Assembly (NCBI RefSeq): GCF_013204885.1
Contig: NZ_JABMKX010000008.1
Coordinates: forward strand, 310,001 to 374,000
Reading direction: 5' to 3'
DNA length: 64,000 nucleotides
Source of the DNA: Paenibacillus tritici
GTDB taxonomy: Bacteria > Bacillota > Bacilli > Paenibacillales > Paenibacillaceae
Made by a program: the position numbers and the translations under genes. Positions 60,417-64,000 of the stretch are shown in pieces (within the stretch, counting starts at the first letter, position 1; each line of letters begins with the position of its first letter). Under the pieces are notes generated by a model, which saw only the letters and a list, made by a program, of their open reading frames with translations, was not told where the DNA came from and ran no database searches.

Positions 60417-61970
60417 TTGAGTACATCCTATATGATTGGCGTTGATATTGGAACCACCAGCACCAAGGCTGTCCTCTTTGAGGAGAATGGAACGATTGTT
60501 GCCCAGAGCAATCAGGGCTATCCGCTGCACCAGCCCTCTCCCTCTGTGGCGGAACAGGACCCGGAGCAGATTCTGCAAGCTGTAATCCACACTATATCAT
60601 CGGTCATGCAAGACAGCCTTGCCTCTCCTGCAGATATTCTGCTGGTCTCGTTCAGCTCGGCTATGCATAGTGTTATTGCTGTTGATGCTTCCGGCAAGCC
60701 GCTTACCGCCTGCATTACCTGGGCTGACAACCGGAGCAGCCGCTCTGCGCGGCGGCTGAAGGACGATCTGAACGGGCATGAGCTGTACCTGCGGACGGGG
60801 ACACCCATCCATCCCATGTCTCCGATCACCAAGCTGATGTGGCTTGGCGAGGAGCAGCCCGGGCTGTTCAGTCAGACCCACAAGTTCATCTCGATCAAAG
60901 AATATATCTTCTTCAAGCTGTTCGGCGAATATGTGATCGACCATTCCATCGCCTCGGCGACCGGCATGTTCAATCTGGAGAAGCTGGATTGGGACGAGGA
61001 GGCCCTCCGGATCGCCGGTATTACCCCCGAACGGCTATCCCGGCCGGTCCCTACCACCCAGATCATGCAGGGCCTGCTTCCAGGGCTTGCGGATGAGCTG
61101 GGACTTCTGGTTAACACCCCGTTTGTGGTGGGAGCCAGTGACGGCGTCTTGTCTAACTTGGGAGTAGGTGCAATAGAGCCGGGTGTCATTGCCGCAACTA
61201 TAGGAACAAGCGGAGCCATCCGCACTGTAGTTGATCATCCGCTGACCGATCCCAAAGGACGGATCTTCTGCTATGCCCTGACAGACAAGCATTGGGTAAT
61301 TGGCGGTCCCGTGAATAACGGGGGGATGCTCTTCCGCTGGGTGCGTGATGAGTTCGCCGCTTCCGAGGTGGAGACCGCGAAGCGCCTTGGCATTGATCCC
61401 TATGAAGTATTGACCCGGATTGCCGAGCAGGTGCCGCCCGGCAGTAACGGACTACTCTTCCATCCGTATCTGACCGGGGAACGCGCACCGCTGTGGAATC
61501 CCGATGCCCGCGGCTCCTTCTTCGGCTTAAGCATGAATCACCGCAAGGAGCATATGATCCGTGCGGTGCTCGAAGGTGTCATCTTCAATATGTACACCGT
61601 ATTGCTCGCCATGGAGGAATGTATCGGCCAGCCTGTCAGAATCCTGGCTACAGGCGGCTTCGCCCGCTCTGCTCTATGGCGGCAGATGATGGCGGATATT
61701 TTCGATCAGGAGGTAGTGGTCCCGGAGAGCTTCGAGAGCTCGTGCCTCGGCGCAGTCGTATTAGGACTGTACGCCACCGGCCGGATCGATTCCTTCGAGG
61801 CTGTATTCGGAATGATCGGCTCAACCCACCGGCATGAACCGGTTACAGCCCACTCCAAAGCCTATAAACAACTCCTGCCGATCTTCATCTCCGTATCCCG
61901 TAGTCTGGAAGACCAATATCAGGCGATTGCCGACTTCCAGCGTGAACAGGCCGGAGAGCAGCCCTGCTAA
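60417..61970 (+). CDS. gntK: Gluconokinase, FGGY family
   Basis: Phosphorylates gluconate for entry to the pentose phosphate pathway. 517 residues. FGGY features: IGVDIGTTSTKAVLFEENG, CITWADNRSS, DYS..ASATGMFNLEKLDWDEE and late ILATGGFARSALWRQMMADIF. Sequence features such as HQPSPSVAEQDPEQI are typical of GntK rather than glycerol or xylulose kinase. The start is TTG 60417 with AAGGAC upstream. Divergent from hisZ. No gntP or gntR gene is in view. Confidence 0.85.
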   Translation: MSTSYMIGVDIGTTSTKAVLFEENGTIVAQSNQGYPLHQPSPSVAEQDPEQILQAVIHTISSVMQDSLASPADILLVSFSSAMHSVIAVDASGKPLTACITWADNRSSRSARRLKDDLNGHELYLRTGTPIHPMSPITKLMWLGEEQPGLFSQTHKFISIKEYIFFKLFGEYVIDHSIASATGMFNLEKLDWDEEALRIAGITPERLSRPVPTTQIMQGLLPGLADELGLLVNTPFVVGASDGVLSNLGVGAIEPGVIAATIGTSGAIRTVVDHPLTDPKGRIFCYALTDKHWVIGGPVNNGGMLFRWVRDEFAASEVETAKRLGIDPYEVLTRIAEQVPPGSNGLLFHPYLTGERAPLWNPDARGSFFGLSMNHRKEHMIRAVLEGVIFNMYTVLLAMEECIGQPVRILATGGFARSALWRQMMADIFDQEVVVPESFESSCLGAVVLGLYATGRIDSFEAVFGMIGSTHRHEPVTAHSKAYKQLLPIFISVSRSLEDQYQAIADFQREQAGEQPC

Positions 61971-62082
61971 CTATTATATACTTGCACTTGAAATTCTCCC
62001 TACAGCAAAGCGCCAGCCCGCCGCATCTGCGGCCAGCCGGCGCTTTTCTTTGCATCCATCCTAGGATTCCCCTATGCCGAGT

Positions 62083-63240
62083 CTATACGGTTGCCTTGGG
62101 CACCGGTCCCTGCTTCGGCGGTGCGGAGCCAAATACGATCCAGGCCGGCTTCACATAACGGAAGGCGAGGGCAACTACCAGCCAGGAACCCAGCAGCGCT
62201 ACCAGCCAGCCACCTGCAATAGCCGCCGTATAAGCAAGCGATCCGCCATGGAACGGCAGCTTTCGATAGAGGAACAGCAGCAGCGGATGCAGCAGGTAAA
62301 TACCGAAGGAGCAAGCCCCGGCGGAGATCAGCAATCTCGTCAGGAAGCTGCGCCCGGCACCATACAGCAGGAAAGACAACTGAAGCAATACCAGACAAGA
62401 GAGCAAGGCATGAAGGTTGGAGAACCCTTCGTACCATAGACTGTTGATTACTGTTTTTTTGGTATAGTTGTTGTACCACAGTAACACATGCCCGATTCCT
62501 GCCGCGGCCCATACGAGCCACAGTGCCACCCAGCTTGCCCCTTTACCGGAGCGCCAGCCTTCGAGGGAAGGTATTAGCCACTTTTTCAAAGAGCTGTAAT
62601 AGATCGCAATTGCCGCACCGAGCAGGAAATAAGAGAAATACGTAATCGCAAGACTGCCCTTGGACAGCTGCCAATACCCGTGGTTGACCATATATTTGTT
62701 CAGTAGCACGAAGCCCCACTGAAGCGCGAGCCCGATGACCGGTGCCCAGGCCGCCAGATGCCGGACTTTCTGCAGACACCACAGCACAAGCGGGAACAGC
62801 ACATAGAACTGGATAATGATGATGATATAGTATAGATGCGTATACGCTGTACCTGTCCATAGATACTTGCCGAACTTCGCTCCCAGCTCCTGAAGAGGCA
62901 GACCCCAGGTATGCCCGGCCGTCATTTTGAGTCCAAAATACAGCACCGTAAACATAAGATAAGGCACAATAATATAGATTAGCCTGCGGCTGTAGAATTT
63001 CGCCAGCACCTTCCCTCCCAGCGGGCGGTCGATATAATTGTAGAAGAGTACGAACCCGCTCAGAAATACAAACGAAGGCACTGCAAACTGGCTGAACTTG
63101 TTAATGAACAGAAACGGAGGGAACATCGAAGTGCCCAGCGTCTCCGCCAGTGTCCGTGAAGTGGCATGAATGGCTATCACCGCAAAAATGGCAATTGCCC
63201 GAAAAATATCAAGCTGTGGAATTCTTTCCTTTTGTGCCAT
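62083..63240 (-). CDS. Acyltransferase family 3 membrane protein
   Basis: A 385-residue integral membrane protein with about ten helices, of the Acyl_transf_3 (OatA/WecH-like) family, which O-acetylates cell-surface glycans. N-terminal QLDIFRAIAIFAVIAIHATSRT carries the conserved R and H; PSFVFLSGFVLFYNY follows. Start ATG 63240 (MAQKERIP) has GGAGGAATG upstream; the longer frame to 63339 has no ribosome site. It follows an acetyltransferase of the hexapeptide type, a likely pair for envelope glycan decoration. Confidence 0.85.
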   Translation of the reverse strand: MAQKERIPQLDIFRAIAIFAVIAIHATSRTLAETLGTSMFPPFLFINKFSQFAVPSFVFLSGFVLFYNYIDRPLGGKVLAKFYSRRLIYIIVPYLMFTVLYFGLKMTAGHTWGLPLQELGAKFGKYLWTGTAYTHLYYIIIIIQFYVLFPLVLWCLQKVRHLAAWAPVIGLALQWGFVLLNKYMVNHGYWQLSKGSLAITYFSYFLLGAAIAIYYSSLKKWLIPSLEGWRSGKGASWVALWLVWAAAGIGHVLLWYNNYTKKTVINSLWYEGFSNLHALLSCLVLLQLSFLLYGAGRSFLTRLLISAGACSFGIYLLHPLLLFLYRKLPFHGGSLAYTAAIAGGWLVALLGSWLVVALAFRYVKPAWIVFGSAPPKQGPVPKATV

Positions 63241-63338
63241 TATCATTCCTCCTGTGTGTGAAGTTAACGCAACAAACCCTGCAGCTCCTGCGCAGATACA
63301 CGCAATATGATACTGCAGGGTGAGAACTTGTCTGTACA

Positions 63339-63845
63339 CTATTCTTCTTCGTAAGGCTCTGCTGAAGCAGGACGCAGTTCACGCAGGGGATTCCCCCCGA
63401 CGAACGAGCCGGCCGCCACATCCTTGTGCACCACCGATCCCGCCGCAACAACAGCCCCATCCCCTATCGTAACACCTGGCAGGATGGTCGTGTTTGCCCC
63501 GATCAGCACATTCTCACCGATAATGACTTCACCCAGCCGATACTCTTTAATGAGGTACTCATGGGCCAGGATAGTGGTGTTATAGCCAATCACTGAGTTC
63601 TCCCCGATAGAGATCTTCTCTGGAAAAAAGACATCTACCATCGCCATCAGCCCAAACGCAGTATGCTTGCCTACCTTCATCCCGAGTATCCGGCGGTAGA
63701 TCCAGTTCTTGAGCGGCAGAATCGGGCAATAGCGGGCAATCTGGATAAAAATAAAATTGCGCACACCCTTCCACGGACTGACCGTACGGTAAATATACCA
63801 GAGCGAATTATGCCCCTCCACCGGATAACGCGTTATCTTCCTCAC
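63339..63845 (-). CDS. Hexapeptide-repeat (LbH) acetyltransferase
   Basis: A 168-residue left-handed beta-helix acyltransferase of the maltose/galactoside acetyltransferase type. Isoleucine-rich hexapeptides run through VDVFFPEKISIGENSVIGYNTTILAHEYLIKEYRLGEVIIGENVLIGANTTILPGV; TIGDGAVVAAGSVVHKDVAAGSFVGGNPLREL ends the helix. The GTG start at 63845 overlaps the ppaX stop (GTGA), so the two are coupled. Close to acyltransferase 3 downstream. Confidence 0.9.
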   Translation of the reverse strand: MRKITRYPVEGHNSLWYIYRTVSPWKGVRNFIFIQIARYCPILPLKNWIYRRILGMKVGKHTAFGLMAMVDVFFPEKISIGENSVIGYNTTILAHEYLIKEYRLGEVIIGENVLIGANTTILPGVTIGDGAVVAAGSVVHKDVAAGSFVGGNPLRELRPASAEPYEEE

Positions 63846-64000
63846 GGCTGCATGGTCTCCTGCTCCACAATAGTGAACAAATCCTTCATCTCATGGATAA
63901 TATAATCCGGTTCATATCCTCGCAGCACATCCTCACCCTTAAGCGACCAGGCCACTGCGGCTACACGCACCCCTGCTGCTTTGGAGGACTGAATATCCAC
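63842..64000 (-). CDS. ppaX: Pyrophosphatase PpaX, C-terminal part (cut by window edge)
   Basis: The last 52 residues of a HAD-family phosphatase, DIQSSKAAGVRVAAVAWSLKG followed by LRGYEPDYIIHEMKDLFTIV, match the motif III-IV region and C-terminus of PpaX, which hydrolyses pyrophosphate formed by HPr kinase/phosphorylase. The start lies beyond the window. The stop TGA overlaps the acetyltransferase start. Confidence 0.75.
   Translation of the reverse strand: MDIQSSKAAGVRVAAVAWSLKGEDVLRGYEPDYIIHEMKDLFTIVEQETMQP

Noticed and set aside
1..64000. CRISPR arrays
   Set aside because: No regularly spaced 25-40 bp repeats were seen and no cas genes are present.

Overview
The window looks like part of a Paenibacillus (Firmicutes) chromosome. 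The core gene orders rapZ-yvcK-whiA-HPr, cggR-gap-pgk-tpiA-gpmI-eno-secG-rnr-smpB-ssrA and hisZGDBHAF(IE), the strong Shine-Dalgarno sequences, and the Gly-Lys-Gln-Gln tmRNA tag all point there. This is judged by eye; no database search was run. Nearly all core genes lie on the minus strand.

Layout. (1) 1-860: chromosome with a prolyl-4-hydroxylase-like oxygenase. (2) 860-15989: an AT-rich genomic island of about 15.1 kb inserted at the 3' end of ssrA and bounded by a 22-bp direct repeat. It carries a secreted toxin-44-type protein, a displaced and decayed copy of the ssrA 3' part, a retron-type reverse transcriptase fused to a trypsin-like protease, a degenerate zincin-like protein with a partner, an IS630-family element, a membrane-anchored Mrr-like nuclease, a kinase/PD-(D/E)XK-like operon, a truncated large serine recombinase and several small or broken ORFs. 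Two related 76-78 bp imperfect palindromes (5053 and 13555) bracket the middle of the island and resemble recombinase sites. (3) 15982-20742: ssrA, smpB, rnr (with a very long Gly/Ala/Lys/Arg-rich tail) and secG.

(4) 20.9-28.3 kb: an AT-rich plus-strand cluster that reads as an unfamiliar RiPP (ribosomally made, modified peptide) pathway. It has a radical SAM/SPASM enzyme with an N-terminal recognition-like domain, a UbiV-like and a UbiU-like U32 protein, a thymidylate-kinase-like protein, a nucleotidyltransferase, a PqqD-like recognition protein, a 22-residue candidate precursor enclosed in a 30-bp inverted repeat, a CPBP/CAAX protease and an MFS exporter. This is the best candidate for a previously undescribed system.

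(5) 28.3-35.7 kb: the lower-glycolysis operon with its repressor gene cggR, promoter and operator. (6) 35.9-48.5 kb: tRNA-Arg, clpP, a GDSL esterase, two exported proteins, a GNAT enzyme, the HPr/whiA/yvcK/rapZ block, a ROK glucokinase, a DUF438 hemerythrin/PAS pair and thiC under a TPP riboswitch. (7) 48.5-60.3 kb: trxB, a TPR protein, then a histidine operon that includes its own PRPP synthetase and histidinol phosphatase; hisC is not in this block. (8) 60.4-64 kb: gluconate kinase, two acyltransferases and the 3' end of ppaX.

Genes in the same block are mostly closely spaced or overlap (hisF/hisIE, hisB/hisH, ppaX/acetyltransferase, tpiA/gpmI), consistent with operons. No CRISPR array was seen.
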